A stretch of DNA of 6,485 bases from Thiolapillus brandeum. Lineage in GTDB: Bacteria > Pseudomonadota > Gammaproteobacteria > Chromatiales > Chromatiaceae. The translations under genes were made by a program, and so were the position numbers. The notes under the pieces were generated by a model. The model was given only the letters and a program-made list of their open reading frames with translations, made no database searches and was not told the origin of the DNA. Where the stretch lies: positions 1 through 6,485 of the forward strand of contig DRLF01000246.1 in assembly GCA_011051425.1 (NCBI GenBank). Direction: 5' to 3'. The stretch's first letter is position 1. Every line of letters starts with the position of its first letter. Below are positions 6,103 to 6,485 of the stretch, one piece after another.

Positions 6103-6485
6103 TCAGTCGCCGTAGACCGGCAGGCGCCTGCAGATTTCCAGGGCCAGTTCCTTCACCTGGGCAATCACGGTTTCATCACCCCTGGCATCGATGACATCGC
6201 ACATCCAGCCCGCCAGCTCGGTGGATTCCTGTTCGCCGAAACCCCGGGTGGTAATCGCGGGTGTTCCCACGCGGATGCCGGAGGTGACGAACGGCGACTG
6301 GGGATCGTTGGGTACGGCATTCATGTTCACGGTGATATTGGCCGCGCCCAGCCAGGCATCCACGTCCTTGCCGGTGAGACCTGCCTCGATGAAACTCACG
6401 AGGAACAGGTGATCGTCGGTACCCTTGGAAACTACGTCATAGCCGCGATCCATGAACACCCTGGCCATGGCCTGGGCGTTTTTCA
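6103..6485 (-). CDS. glyA: Serine hydroxymethyltransferase, C-terminal part (5' end outside window)
   Basis: GlyA is the PLP enzyme that interconverts serine and glycine and charges tetrahydrofolate with a one-carbon unit in the cytosol. Only the last 126 or so of about 417-420 residues are present, because the gene enters from beyond the right edge. The visible part begins [29 protein letters not shown] and continues through [35 protein letters not shown] to [12 protein letters not shown]. It includes the arginine of SGIRVGTPA that binds the substrate carboxylate. It is collinear with the E. coli C-terminus, ending PVYGD where E. coli ends PVYA. The PLP lysine lies in the missing part. The stop is 3 nt before nrdR, so the two are probably one transcript. 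Confidence 0.96.
   Translation of the reverse strand, partial: KNAQAMARVFMDRGYDVVSKGTDDHLFLVSFIEAGLTGKDVDAWLGAANITVNMNAVPNDPQSPFVTSGIRVGTPAITTRGFGEQESTELAGWMCDVIDARGDETVIAQVKELALEICRRLPVYGD

Overview
This window is a chromosomal housekeeping block from a GC-rich proteobacterium, most likely a gammaproteobacterium outside the enterics. The evidence is the gene order glyA-nrdR-ribD-ribE-ribBX-ribH-nusB-thiL, all on the minus strand, together with proteins that align closely from memory with E. coli GlyA, NrdR, RibD, RibE, RibH, NusB and ThiL. A genus cannot be named from the sequence alone. Nothing here looks like a phage, plasmid, CRISPR array or complete transposon.

Layout, read in the direction of minus-strand transcription (high to low coordinates): the 3' part of glyA (6103-6485) is followed after 3 nt by nrdR (5596-6099). 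A 160-nt intergenic gap (5436-5595) holds a pair of REP-like palindromes in opposite orientation. Next come ribD (4317-5435) and ribE (3651-4310), 6 nt apart. The minus-strand series is then interrupted by one plus-strand gene, a class II aldolase/adducin-family protein (2991-3620). It converges on ribE with a 30-nt gap and diverges from ribBX with a 44-nt gap. The minus-strand series resumes with ribBX (1804-2946), ribH (1325-1792), nusB (894-1328) and thiL (901 to beyond base 1), which are separated by 11 nt or less or overlap.

The rib genes cover pyrimidine deamination/reduction (RibD), formation of 3,4-dihydroxy-2-butanone 4-phosphate (RibB domain), lumazine formation (RibH) and final dismutation to riboflavin (RibE). 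The first committed step, GTP cyclohydrolase II, is apparently absent: the RibA-like C-terminal half of RibBX has lost two of the three zinc cysteines and the catalytic QEGR segment. A separate functional ribA is therefore expected elsewhere. NusB (transcription antitermination, rRNA), ThiL (last step of thiamine diphosphate synthesis), NrdR (ribonucleotide reductase repressor) and GlyA (serine/glycine and one-carbon metabolism) are its usual neighbours.

Most of the window is ordinary. The points worth a second look are the reversed aldolase gene that splits the rib operon, the degenerate RibA half of RibBX, the inverted REP pair with a compensated base-pair change, and the very compact divergent ribBX/aldolase region. 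I found no convincing evidence of an undescribed biological system.
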